Positions 36,816-45,551 of a DNA stretch of 64,000 bases are shown here, in pieces (the first letter of the stretch is position 1; the number at the start of each line of letters is the position of its first letter). The notes under the pieces were generated by a model. The model did not search any database. It was given only the letters and a program-made list of their open reading frames with translations, and was not told where the DNA came from. A program made the position numbers and the translations under genes. Source of the stretch: Mucilaginibacter robiniae (GTDB lineage: Bacteria; Bacteroidota; Bacteroidia; Sphingobacteriales; Sphingobacteriaceae); NCBI RefSeq assembly GCF_012849215.1, contig NZ_CP051682.1, positions 3,596,001 to 3,660,000 of the forward strand. Reading direction: 5' to 3'.

Positions 36816-37970
36816 ATGATAGCTGTTATAGCAGACGATTTAACGGGCGCAGCCGAAATAGGGGGTATAGGTTTACAATATGATTTAAAGGTAGAAATCA
36901 GTACTTCGGTAAATTTGAACACTCAAGCTGATTTACTGATTATCAATACCGATGCCCGTTCAAAAAGCGAGACTGAAGCAGTGAGTACAGTAAAAGCTGT
37001 ATGTCACGAACTCAAAAAGTTGCGACCCTCATTCATTTACAAAAAAATTGATTCTATACTGCGGGGGCACGTTTTAGCGGAAATTACAGCTGAATTAATG
37101 GAACTAGCTTTGCCCGCAGCGCTTATTGTTCCGGCTAATCCTGCTCTGAATCGTACTTTGGTAAACCGTACTTATTTTGTTAACCAAATCCCCGTACATC
37201 AAACCGCTTTTCAACATGATCCGGAGTTTCCGATAGTTCATGCAGATGTAGTTCGGATGCTAAGGGCTGAAGAAGAACAGATAACGGTACTTAAGCCGCA
37301 TGAAGCACTATTGGATGCCGGTATTATGGTGGGCGAAGTAGAAAGCAATGCTGATTTGACAGCATGGGCTAAACAGGTAAACTATACCATGTTGCTTGCT
37401 GGTGCATCAGGTTTTTTCACTGCGCTACTCAGTTCGCATAAGGAATATAGTAAAAGCACTCAGTCGCCAGTACGTTTTGCGTTTGGAACTATGTTGCACG
37501 TAAGCGGAACGACTTACCAAGAGAATGTTGAGCAAATCAAAAACATTCACCAAAAGGGCGGTCCAGTGAGCTATATACCCGTAAATGCTTGGCAAATAGC
37601 ATCTGCGGAAACATCGCTAATAGATAATTGGTGTGAGCATGTAGCGTTATTACTGGAGCAGAACCATAAAGCCATTATTGCCATCGATCAGGACAATGTT
37701 GCTTCTAGTGCATTAAGCGCTACGAGTTTACGCAAGTTGACTGCATTGGTAGTGAAAAAGATATTGCAGCTTACCCAAGTGGATGACTTGTTTATTGAAG
37801 GCGGCTCAACTGCGGCAGCTATTTTAGATGATCTGGAAATAACAACATTATATCCGCTTGACGAACTAGGCCCCGGAATAATCAGAAATAAAGCAAACTA
37901 CCCTCAGGAATTAAATATAACTTTAAAGCCGGGTAGTTATCGCTGGCCTGCTGGCTTGTGGGAGGTTTAA
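36816..37970 (+). CDS. Four-carbon acid sugar kinase (DUF1537 family)
   Basis: The 384-residue protein has the N-terminal acid-sugar-binding motif IAVIADDLTGAAEIGG. It has a middle KKIDSILRGHV segment, and a C-terminal nucleotide-binding domain with GTMLHVSGTTYQENV and LFIEGGSTAAAIL. DUF1537 proteins phosphorylate D-threonate, D-erythronate or 3-oxo-tetronates. Pairing with a PdxA2-like gene points to D-threonate or D-erythronate 4-kinase activity, with the product passed to PdxA2. The gene lies 3 bases after pdxA2 and 33 bases before the symporter. Confidence 0.9.
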   Translation: MIAVIADDLTGAAEIGGIGLQYDLKVEISTSVNLNTQADLLIINTDARSKSETEAVSTVKAVCHELKKLRPSFIYKKIDSILRGHVLAEITAELMELALPAALIVPANPALNRTLVNRTYFVNQIPVHQTAFQHDPEFPIVHADVVRMLRAEEEQITVLKPHEALLDAGIMVGEVESNADLTAWAKQVNYTMLLAGASGFFTALLSSHKEYSKSTQSPVRFAFGTMLHVSGTTYQENVEQIKNIHQKGGPVSYIPVNAWQIASAETSLIDNWCEHVALLLEQNHKAIIAIDQDNVASSALSATSLRKLTALVVKKILQLTQVDDLFIEGGSTAAAILDDLEITTLYPLDELGPGIIRNKANYPQELNITLKPGSYRWPAGLWEV

Positions 37971-38003
37971 CTATTACTTACCAATTGATTAACCTAAGTT
38001 ATA

Positions 38004-39599
38004 ATGACTAAACCTGTTTTAGGAATACTTGATTACTTTATTATTGTTGCTGTATTATTAACCACCTTGTATTTTGGTTTAAGGTACGCTCGTAATCAGA
38101 ATACTACACAATCATATTTTGCAGCTAAAGGCAGGGTACCTGCCTGGGCTATTGGTATGTCGTTATTGGCTACATTAATCAGCAGCGTTACTTTTTTAGG
38201 CTATCCTGGCGAGGGTTTCTCTTCTAACTGGCTGTTGTTAGTGCAAGGGTTAATGGTACCAGTGGTATTATTAGGTATTATCTGGTTTGTGGTACCACTT
38301 TTCAGGAAAGTAATTGGCTTAAGTGCTTATGATTATTTTGAAAAGCGTTTTGGCCTTTTTGCCCGGTATTATAGTTCTATAGCTTTTGTATTCAGGCAAT
38401 TTTCGGGTATGGGTACGGTATTTTTCCTGTTGGCTGTTGCTTTAAGCAGCATTACAGGAGGTAATACTTTAGCTATTATTATAGTAGTCGGTTTAATCGT
38501 AGTTGCGGTTAATTTAATTGGTGGTATTGAAGCTGTAATCTGGCTGGATGTTTTTCAAGGCTTTATGCTGTTTGCCAGTGGCATATTGTGTTTAGGGATC
38601 TTGTTGTTCTCCGTAGAGGGTGGCGTTTCTGAAGTTTGGAAAGTGGCCAGTGCCAATGGCCGTACAGGTTTTGGTCCTTATGATCTCAATTTCACAAAGC
38701 TTACCTTTATTGTAATGGCTATCAATGGTATGTTTTACGCCGTACAAAAATACGGAACGGATCAAACCGTTGTGCAGCGTTACCTAACCGCAAAAACCGA
38801 TAAAGATGCCATCCGAGCCTCATTGTTGGGTATATCGCTTACTGTTCCGGTATGGATGCTGTTTATGTTTATTGGTACTTGCTTGTTCGTGTATTACAAA
38901 CAACATCCTGCACCCGGTTTAGATCAGGCCAATGCTAATTCAGTTTTCCCTTATTTTATTTCAACGCATTTACCTACGGGCGTGGTGGGCTTTGTTTTAG
39001 CCGCCATGATTTCGGCAGCCATTTGCAGCTTAAGTGCCGATTTAAATTCCCTAGCTGCCGTTGGTGTTGAAGATTATTATAAAAAGTTTCGCCCTAACCG
39101 GTCTGATAAAGAATATTTAAAAAGTGGTAAATGGATGGTCGTAATATCCGGGCTGATTGCTATTGGTATTGGTACCATGTATATAGGGCTGGGCAATGAA
39201 GGTATCTTAGGCATTGTATTCACTCTGTATGCTATCTTCTCAGGCGGTATTGTAGGTATATTCTTGTTGGGCTTGTTTTCTGCTCGGGCTAACCGACAAG
39301 GTATTAACATCGCCATTATCGTATGTATCTTGTTTACTGCATATGCCTTTTTAACCTCTACTCAAATTGAATTAAGCGGCCATAAAAGCTTATTGCTTGA
39401 TTTGGGCTCCTATAACTTTACGCAGAACAAATTAATGTTGGGCGTTTATAGCCATATAGTAGTCATTGTGGTAGGTTATATAGCCAGCTTGTTTTTCCCT
39501 AAACCAACACTCGATCCTAACCTATTATATAGCGGATGGCGCCTGGCCCGAAAACAAGGACAACAAGAAGTAACTGACACCACATCTTCCGTAGCCTAA
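38004..39599 (+). CDS. Sodium:solute symporter (SSS family)
   Basis: The 531-residue inner-membrane protein has about 13 hydrophobic helices and the SSS-family segments YFAAKGRVPAWAIGMSLLATLISSVTFLGYPG and FGLFARYYSSIAFVFRQFSGMG. SSS transporters in similar loci import uronic or other sugar acids with Na+. It closes the acid-sugar operon, so its cargo is probably the acid sugar or 2-keto-3-deoxy acid metabolised by these enzymes. It resembles the truncated symporter at the right edge of the window. Confidence 0.9.
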   Translation: MTKPVLGILDYFIIVAVLLTTLYFGLRYARNQNTTQSYFAAKGRVPAWAIGMSLLATLISSVTFLGYPGEGFSSNWLLLVQGLMVPVVLLGIIWFVVPLFRKVIGLSAYDYFEKRFGLFARYYSSIAFVFRQFSGMGTVFFLLAVALSSITGGNTLAIIIVVGLIVVAVNLIGGIEAVIWLDVFQGFMLFASGILCLGILLFSVEGGVSEVWKVASANGRTGFGPYDLNFTKLTFIVMAINGMFYAVQKYGTDQTVVQRYLTAKTDKDAIRASLLGISLTVPVWMLFMFIGTCLFVYYKQHPAPGLDQANANSVFPYFISTHLPTGVVGFVLAAMISAAICSLSADLNSLAAVGVEDYYKKFRPNRSDKEYLKSGKWMVVISGLIAIGIGTMYIGLGNEGILGIVFTLYAIFSGGIVGIFLLGLFSARANRQGINIAIIVCILFTAYAFLTSTQIELSGHKSLLLDLGSYNFTQNKLMLGVYSHIVVIVVGYIASLFFPKPTLDPNLLYSGWRLARKQGQQEVTDTTSSVA

Positions 39600-39857
39600 T
39601 ATGTAATATCATGCTGTTAGCCTATCTTATTGTATGCTGAATTTATTACAGGTAAGCTAATATCGTACATAAAGTAGTCAAAATACTGCATAAAACTGTT
39701 CGGAATAGCTCGCATTTTTGGTAACAACACCAATTGATCTAACAATTCAAAAAGCTGAGTTGAATTGCATTCGTGCATTTAAAATAATTCAAAGCTTTGC
39801 TATTGTAGCCGCTTGGGTGTATGCCCCAATAAACCTGATATTATTTAATACATCAAG

Positions 39858-41501
39858 ATGAAAAAACGTACTGTTGGCTTTGCTACTTTAGCTATTGTTA
39901 TGGCGGGTATAAAAACAGTGAAGGCACAATATCCTACTATTCCACCTGCCGTACAGGCTGTAGCTGATTCTGCACTGGCCGAAGAGCAACGCCGTTCTGA
40001 CGCTGCATGGGAGAAAGCTTTACCTATCATCCAGCGTGATGAAAAAAATGGAAAACCATACATTCCTTGGGCTAATAAATCTTCTGATTTGCCTCAGGCT
40101 AAAATACCAGCCTTTCCGGGTGCCGAAGGCGGCGGCATGTACTCGTTTGGCGGCCGTGGTGGTAAAGTGTTTGTCGTAACCAGTTTGGCTGATCGTGGTC
40201 CCGGTACCTTACGCGATGCTTGTGAGCAAGGTGGTGCACGTATTATCGTGTTTAATGTTGCTGGTATTATCAAATTAAAAAGCCCTATCATCATTCGGGC
40301 GCCATACATCTCAATAGAAGGTCAAACTGCTCCTGGTGATGGTATTTGTATAGCAGGCGAATCAGTATGGATTAATACGCATGATGTGTTAATTCGTTTC
40401 ATGCGTTTCCGCAGAGGTGCAACTGATGTAGCCCGTCGTGATGATGCATTAGGAGGCAACCCGGTAGGTAATATTATTATTGATCACGTTTCTGCAAGCT
40501 GGGGATTGGATGAAAACATGTCCATCTACCGCCATGTGTATGATCGTAATGGTGCCAAGCAGGAAAAAATGGCTACGGTAAACGTTACTATTCAGAACTC
40601 TATATTTTCAGAAGCTTTAGATACTTATAATCATGCTTTTGGCAGTACTATAGGTGGCCACAACAGTACCTTTATGCGGAACTTGTGGGCTAATAACATT
40701 GCCCGTAATCCATCGGTAGGCATGAATGAAGATTTTACTTTCTTCAACAACGTAATATTTAATTGGTGGAACCGTAGCGCTGATGGTGGTGATAACACTT
40801 CTTTGTATAATTTCATCAACAACTACTACAAGCCAGGGCCCATTACACCACTTAATGAACCGGTAGGGCATCGTATTTTGAAACCGGAGTCGGGGCGCGA
40901 TAAATCTAAACGTACTTTCTTTGGTAGAGTGTATGCTAGTGGCAACATTATGGAAGGTAACGAGAAGGTAACTAAAAACAACTGGGACGGCGGTATCCAG
41001 ATTGAGAGCTTACCAGACGCTGGCCGCTGGACGGATAGTATCAAGTCTGATAAACCTTTCCCCATTAAAAACAAGGTTAAAATTGTACCCACACAAGAAG
41101 CTTATAGCTATGTTTTAGCCAACGCAGGCGACATTTTGCCAAAGCGGGATGCAGTAGATAAACGTATTGTAGAGGATGTTCGTACCGGTAAAATATCCTA
41201 TGTGCCTAATACGTCTAATAATAATGGCATCAAGTATATTAAGCATCGTTTACCTGATGATTCGTACATGCAAGGTATCATCACCGATCCAAACCAAGTA
41301 GGAGGGTATCCTGATTATAAAGGCACGCCTTACCTGGATAGTGATAAAGATGGCATTCCGGATAGTTGGGAAAAGGCTCATGGCTTAAACCCGCACAATG
41401 CTGCCGATTCACCAGCTATGGCCAAGAATGGTGGTGGTTACAGTAACATCGAGGTGTACCTGAACAGCGTAGTTCCCGCAAAGTTGGTAACACCTCAATA
41501 A
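39858..41501 (+). CDS. PL1-like pectate lyase family protein
   Basis: The 547-residue protein has a signal peptide (ending VKAQ). The parallel beta-helix core begins FPGAEGGGMYSFGGRGGKVFVVTSLADRG and continues FNVAGIIKL, SIEGQTAPGDGI, IIIDHVSASWGLDENMS and NSIFSEAL. These features match Bacteroidota PL1-type pectate lyases, with D-H-V-S in the core as a candidate active-site/Ca region. A C-terminal DSDKDGIPDSWEKAHGLNP calcium-binding repeat follows. It would cleave polygalacturonan outside or in the periplasm. It sits 258 bases after the symporter, with a hairpin downstream. Confidence 0.85.
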   Translation: MKKRTVGFATLAIVMAGIKTVKAQYPTIPPAVQAVADSALAEEQRRSDAAWEKALPIIQRDEKNGKPYIPWANKSSDLPQAKIPAFPGAEGGGMYSFGGRGGKVFVVTSLADRGPGTLRDACEQGGARIIVFNVAGIIKLKSPIIIRAPYISIEGQTAPGDGICIAGESVWINTHDVLIRFMRFRRGATDVARRDDALGGNPVGNIIIDHVSASWGLDENMSIYRHVYDRNGAKQEKMATVNVTIQNSIFSEALDTYNHAFGSTIGGHNSTFMRNLWANNIARNPSVGMNEDFTFFNNVIFNWWNRSADGGDNTSLYNFINNYYKPGPITPLNEPVGHRILKPESGRDKSKRTFFGRVYASGNIMEGNEKVTKNNWDGGIQIESLPDAGRWTDSIKSDKPFPIKNKVKIVPTQEAYSYVLANAGDILPKRDAVDKRIVEDVRTGKISYVPNTSNNNGIKYIKHRLPDDSYMQGIITDPNQVGGYPDYKGTPYLDSDKDGIPDSWEKAHGLNPHNAADSPAMAKNGGGYSNIEVYLNSVVPAKLVTPQ

Positions 41502-41521
41502 ATTTTAAAGCTATTAAAATG

Positions 41522-41560
41522 TAAAAGGTGCTGCGATGTATTACATCAAGCACCTTTATT
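41522..41560 (+). terminator. Hairpin after the pectate lyase gene
   Basis: A stem of AAAGGTGCT (41524-41532) and AGCACCTTT (41549-41557), with an interrupted inner extension and 3-base loop, begins 22 bases after the stop codon. It is followed by TATTAAATT. It probably ends the pectate lyase transcript. Confidence 0.6.
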
Positions 41561-41571
41561 AAATTAATGAT

Positions 41572-42336
41572 ATGTTTAGTTTAAAGAACAAGGTAGCAGT
41601 AATAACAGGCGGGGGTAGCGGCATTGGTAAAGCTATTGCGCTGCTTTTTGCTCAGCAAGGGGCAACCATTCACTTAGTAGAGCTGAATACCGAAGCGGCA
41701 GACCAGGTAATTGCCGAGGCAAATAGCAGTGGTGGCAAAGGTCAGGTACATGCTGCGGATGTTAGCAATCAGCAAGCCGTTAGCAATGTATTTAACCAGA
41801 TTGGGCATATTGATATCTTAGTTAACAATGCCGGAATAGCCCATGTAGGTAATGTAGAAAATACAACCGAAGCCGATTTTGAACGTGTGTACAACGTAAA
41901 CGTTAAAGGTGCTTACAATTGCTTGTTTGCCGCAATACCTTTAATGAAGGCACAAGGTGGTGGCGTAATCCTGAACATTGCTTCTATTGCTTCGCACGTG
42001 GGTATTACCGATCGTTTTGCGTACTCTATGAGCAAAGGAGCTATTTATGCCATGTCGTTATCCGTAGCCCGTGATTATATAGATCATCATATTCGTTGCA
42101 ATAGTATATCGCCGGCTAGGGTGCATACTCCGTTTGTGGATGGTTTTATTAGTCGCAACTACCCTGGTAAGGAGGCTGAGATATTCGAAAAGCTATCAAA
42201 AAGTCAGCCTATTGGCCGTATGGCCGAACCAAGCGAAATTGCTGCATTAGCTTTGTATTTATGTTCTGATGAAGCAGGTTTTATTACAGGTTGCGATTAC
42301 CCGATAGATGGTGGATTTATTAAGTTAAATAACTAA
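41572..42336 (+). CDS. SDR oxidoreductase, 2-keto-3-deoxy-L-fuconate dehydrogenase-like
   Basis: The 254-residue classical SDR has VAVITGGGSGIGKAIAL for cofactor binding, NNAGIAHVG, the active-site S-x12-Y-x3-K (IASIASHVGITDRFAYSMSKGA) and IDGGFIKLNN at the end. Its pattern around YSMSKGAIYAMSLSVARDYIDHHIRCNSISP resembles dehydrogenases of 3-deoxy-2-keto-L-fuconate. This would oxidise a sugar acid at C4 with NAD in the cytoplasm. It begins a run of four sugar-oxidation genes. An alternative is a sugar 1-dehydrogenase. Confidence 0.8.
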   Translation: MFSLKNKVAVITGGGSGIGKAIALLFAQQGATIHLVELNTEAADQVIAEANSSGGKGQVHAADVSNQQAVSNVFNQIGHIDILVNNAGIAHVGNVENTTEADFERVYNVNVKGAYNCLFAAIPLMKAQGGGVILNIASIASHVGITDRFAYSMSKGAIYAMSLSVARDYIDHHIRCNSISPARVHTPFVDGFISRNYPGKEAEIFEKLSKSQPIGRMAEPSEIAALALYLCSDEAGFITGCDYPIDGGFIKLNN

Positions 42337-42415
42337 TAGCTCCATTTTACAATAAGGTAGTTCAAACTAGTTTCGGGAAGTTAATAAAGTATTTCAAACA
42401 TTATCAGTTTATACT

Positions 42416-43420
42416 ATGCAACTTGCGCGCGTAATATTTGGCACAAGCAGTTTAGGTAATTTATATACCGTACCATCCGATGAGGTAAAGCTAGCGGTTG
42501 TAAAAGCCATTTTTGAAAATTCGCCTAAGCCGGTAGTCTTTGATTCGGCAGGCAAATACGGTGCGGGTTTGGCGTTAGAAGCTTTAGGCAAATGTTTAAA
42601 GCAGTTAGGCATAAAGCCCGATGAAGTAGTGATTAGTAACAAAATGGCTTGGTACCAAACCGAACTAAAAACACCCGAGCCTACTTTTGAGCCCGGTGTA
42701 TGGCGTGATTTAAAGAACGATGCTGTACAAAAAGTTAGCTACCAAGGTATGTTAGATTGCTTTGAACAAGGTAATCAATTATTAAATGGCTATATACCAC
42801 AATTAGTTTCAGTACATGACCCAGATGAGTATTTAGCAGCTGCCCAAGATGAAGCGGATGCTGAACAACGTTATCAGGATATATTAGATTCTTACCGTGC
42901 ACTGGCTGAATTGAAGGCGCAAGGCAAGGTAAAAGCTATTGGTGTAGGATCTAAAGACTGGAAGATCATTGAACGCATTGATGGTGATGTAAATCTGGAT
43001 TGGGTGATGATTGCTAACAGCATGACCATCAAACAACATCCAGCCAATTTATGGCAGTTTATGCAAAAGTTGAAGGATAAAGGCGTACAAATCATTAATT
43101 CGGCAGTGTTTAATGGCGGATTCCTGACGGGTGGTGATTATTACAATTATAAATTGGTAACTGCTGATGATGAGGAAGGAAAAGCCTTATTGCAATGGCG
43201 AGATGATTTCTTTGCTTTATGCAACAAGTATCACATTAAGCCTGCGGAAGCTTGTGTTCAGTTCGGACTTCGTGCACCAGGGGTAACCAGCATAGCCTTA
43301 AGTACAACCAACCCTGATCGAGTAAAAAGTAATATTGATATGGCTCATGTACAAGTTCCTGAAGAATTTTGGCAGGAAATGAAAACGCAGAAGCTGATTG
43401 ATCCTGCTATAAACTTTTAA
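42416..43420 (+). CDS. Aldo/keto reductase, L-fucose/L-galactose (D-threo-aldose) 1-dehydrogenase-like
   Basis: The 334-residue AKR barrel starts IFGTSSLGNLY. It has the catalytic Asp-Tyr (DSAGKYG), Lys (ISNKMAWY) and His (SVHDPDEY) tetrad and a cofactor-binding C-terminus (APGVTSIALSTTNPDRVKSNI). It resembles the group that oxidises L-fucose, L-galactose or D-threo-aldoses to the lactone. Position directly before a lactonase-like amidohydrolase supports the same chemistry. Substrate among 6-deoxy or L-galacto sugars is inferred. Confidence 0.85.
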   Translation: MQLARVIFGTSSLGNLYTVPSDEVKLAVVKAIFENSPKPVVFDSAGKYGAGLALEALGKCLKQLGIKPDEVVISNKMAWYQTELKTPEPTFEPGVWRDLKNDAVQKVSYQGMLDCFEQGNQLLNGYIPQLVSVHDPDEYLAAAQDEADAEQRYQDILDSYRALAELKAQGKVKAIGVGSKDWKIIERIDGDVNLDWVMIANSMTIKQHPANLWQFMQKLKDKGVQIINSAVFNGGFLTGGDYYNYKLVTADDEEGKALLQWRDDFFALCNKYHIKPAEACVQFGLRAPGVTSIALSTTNPDRVKSNIDMAHVQVPEEFWQEMKTQKLIDPAINF

Positions 43421-43438
43421 ATAAATCATCTTATCACT

Positions 43439-44275
43439 ATGTATAAAATTGATGCACATCAACATTTTTGGCAATATAATCCGGTTCGTGATAGCTGGAT
43501 AACCGATGATATGCACGCCATCCAGCGGGATTTTTTACCTGCTGATTTATTACAGCTACTGTTGCATAACCATATTCATGGGTGTATCGCCGTACAATCA
43601 GATCAGTCAGAAGCTGATAATGAGTTTTTGTTAAAGCAGGCTCAGGAAAATCCTTTCATTAAAGGTATTGTAGGCTGGGTAGATTTACAGGCGCCAAATG
43701 TGGAAGATCGATTAAGATATTATCGGCAATACAAGAAGATCAAAGGCTTTCGGCATGTTCTGCAAGGAGAGCCACAGCGTGATATGATGTTGAACGATGC
43801 CTTTAAGCATGGTATAAACTTGTTAAATAAATACGGTTTCACGTACGATTTGCTGATTTTGTGTGACCAGCTATCATATACAGAAAAACTAGTATCACAA
43901 TTTCCTGACCAGGCTTTTATCATCGATCATTTGGCTAAGCCTGACATTCGGAACCATCAGCTTGATGGCTGGCAGGAGGGTATGAAAGCGTTAGCCAGCT
44001 ATCCGAATGTAAATTGCAAGGTGTCGGGCATGGTTACCGAAGCCGACTGGCACCATTGGAAGGAAGCCGATTTTACACCTTATCTGGATGTTGTTTTTGA
44101 AGCGTTTGGCCCTAACCGGGTTATGTTTGGGTCAGACTGGCCCGTGTGCATGGTAGCGGGCGGTTATAACCAGATGATTAAGATGGTTAAAAATTATGTA
44201 AAGAAATTATCCGCACATGAGCAAGCCTTATTTTGGGGCGACAATGCGGTAAAAATATATCAGTTAGAAGTTTAA
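43439..44275 (+). CDS. Amidohydrolase_2-family sugar lactonase
   Basis: The 278-residue TIM-barrel hydrolase starts with the metal-binding YKIDAHQHFWQYNP and ends with the FGSDWPVCMVAGGY aspartate motif. These are characteristic of COG3618-type lactonases such as L-fuconolactonase and L-rhamnonolactonase. It would open the lactone produced by the preceding aldo/keto reductase (18-base gap). The next gene follows after 4 bases, so the unit is tightly coupled. Confidence 0.88.
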   Translation: MYKIDAHQHFWQYNPVRDSWITDDMHAIQRDFLPADLLQLLLHNHIHGCIAVQSDQSEADNEFLLKQAQENPFIKGIVGWVDLQAPNVEDRLRYYRQYKKIKGFRHVLQGEPQRDMMLNDAFKHGINLLNKYGFTYDLLILCDQLSYTEKLVSQFPDQAFIIDHLAKPDIRNHQLDGWQEGMKALASYPNVNCKVSGMVTEADWHHWKEADFTPYLDVVFEAFGPNRVMFGSDWPVCMVAGGYNQMIKMVKNYVKKLSAHEQALFWGDNAVKIYQLEV

Positions 44276-44279
44276 TGTC

Positions 44280-45305
44280 ATGAAAACATTAGTTTGTACC
44301 GAACCAGGTACCTTTACGTACGGTGAAGCTGTAAAGCCTGAGTTAACCAGCGATCACGCAATCATCAAAATAAAACGTATTGGCGTTTGTGGGACTGATT
44401 TGCACGCTTTTAGAGGTACGCAACCTTATTTTAGCTACCCCCGTGTGTTAGGGCATGAACTATCGGGCGAATTGGTAGAGTTTGATAATGCGCCCGGCTT
44501 TGTAAAAGGCGAAGCAGTTACCTTTATACCTTATTTTAATTGCGGTATTTGCATCGCTTGTCGTAGTGGCAAGCCTAACTGCTGCGTAAATATACAGGTG
44601 TGTGGCGTACATGCTGACGGGGGAATGGTTGAGTACCTTTCGGTACCCTCCAGATTGCTGGTACATGGTGAGGGTTTAACTTACGATGAATTGGCTTTGG
44701 TTGAACCCTTAGCCATTGGTGCACATGGCATACGTAGGGCTGATGTTCAGCCAGGTGAGTTTGTACTGGTAATGGGAGCCGGGCCGATTGGTTTAGGCAC
44801 AATGGAGTTTGCCCGTATTGCCGGAGCACAGGTAATTGCTCTGGATGTAAGTGCCGACCGCTTGCAGTTTTGTCGTGAAAAGCTTAACGTGGCACATACA
44901 ATTAATCCTGCTGAAGTGGATGCTGTTGAGGCATTGCGTCAAATCACGAATGGTGATATGGCTACGGTAGTAATTGATGCTACCGGTAACTTAAAAGCTA
45001 TTGAAGGCGGCATCAATTACCTGGCTCATGGTGGCCGGTATGTTTTAATTGGTCTGCAAAAAGAAGCATTCAGCTTTAGTCATCCTGAATTTCACAAGCG
45101 CGAATCTACCTTAATGAGTAGCCGTAACGCTACCCGGCAAGATTTTGAACACGTAATAGCCAGCATGAAGCAAGGCTTGGTTGATCCGAAAACCTACATT
45201 ACCCACCGGGTAGTATTTGATGAAGTAGGCGAACATTTTGAAAGCTGGCTCAATCCGGCTAATGGCGTTATCAAAGCTATGATTTCGCAACATGATGATG
45301 AGTAA
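44280..45305 (+). CDS. Zinc-dependent alcohol dehydrogenase, LgoD/YjjN-like
   Basis: The 341-residue medium-chain dehydrogenase has the catalytic-zinc motif (IGVCGTDLHAF, LGHELSG), the four-cysteine structural zinc site (CGICIACRSGKPNCC) and the Rossmann segment VMGAGPIGLGTM. Long stretches resemble E. coli L-galactonate 5-dehydrogenase (LgoD/YjjN), for example TQPYFSYPRVLGHE and SHPEFHKRESTLMSSRNAT. It would oxidise a sugar acid at C5. Following an aldose dehydrogenase and lactonase, L-galactonate to tagaturonate is a natural proposal, but substrate is unproven. Confidence 0.85.
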   Translation: MKTLVCTEPGTFTYGEAVKPELTSDHAIIKIKRIGVCGTDLHAFRGTQPYFSYPRVLGHELSGELVEFDNAPGFVKGEAVTFIPYFNCGICIACRSGKPNCCVNIQVCGVHADGGMVEYLSVPSRLLVHGEGLTYDELALVEPLAIGAHGIRRADVQPGEFVLVMGAGPIGLGTMEFARIAGAQVIALDVSADRLQFCREKLNVAHTINPAEVDAVEALRQITNGDMATVVIDATGNLKAIEGGINYLAHGGRYVLIGLQKEAFSFSHPEFHKRESTLMSSRNATRQDFEHVIASMKQGLVDPKTYITHRVVFDEVGEHFESWLNPANGVIKAMISQHDDE

Positions 45306-45352
45306 GCGTTAAACTGCTGGGTATAATTTATACGAATAAACTTGTTTAGCAC

Positions 45353-45393
45353 GTTACAAAGTGTTACAGGTGTTACATGTTTCAGGGTGTAAC
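45353..45393. repeat. Three spaced GTTACA repeats and an inverted copy
   Basis: GTTACA occurs at 45353, 45363 and 45372 (spacing 10 and 9 bases), and inverted TGTAAC at 45388. The helical-turn spacing may indicate protein binding, but no regulator can be named. Confidence 0.35.
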
Positions 45394-45404
45394 ACCCTGA
45401 AACA
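45378..45404 (+). terminator. Short hairpin after the dehydrogenase gene
   Basis: TGTTTCAGGGTG (45378-45389) pairs perfectly with 45393-45404 around a 3-base loop. No T-run follows, so a terminator role is tentative. Just upstream lie three direct GTTACA repeats. Confidence 0.45.
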
Positions 45405-45551
45405 CTGACAAACCATTGGCAGTGGTGGCACTGTTTCGTCAGTAGTTTATAAATAAAATACGCCCTGTATGATGGGTGTGAAAACCAAATATGAAACAAG
45501 TTTGCTGCTAACGCGGGTAGTTCAAATAAAATAATGGATAAAGAATTAACC

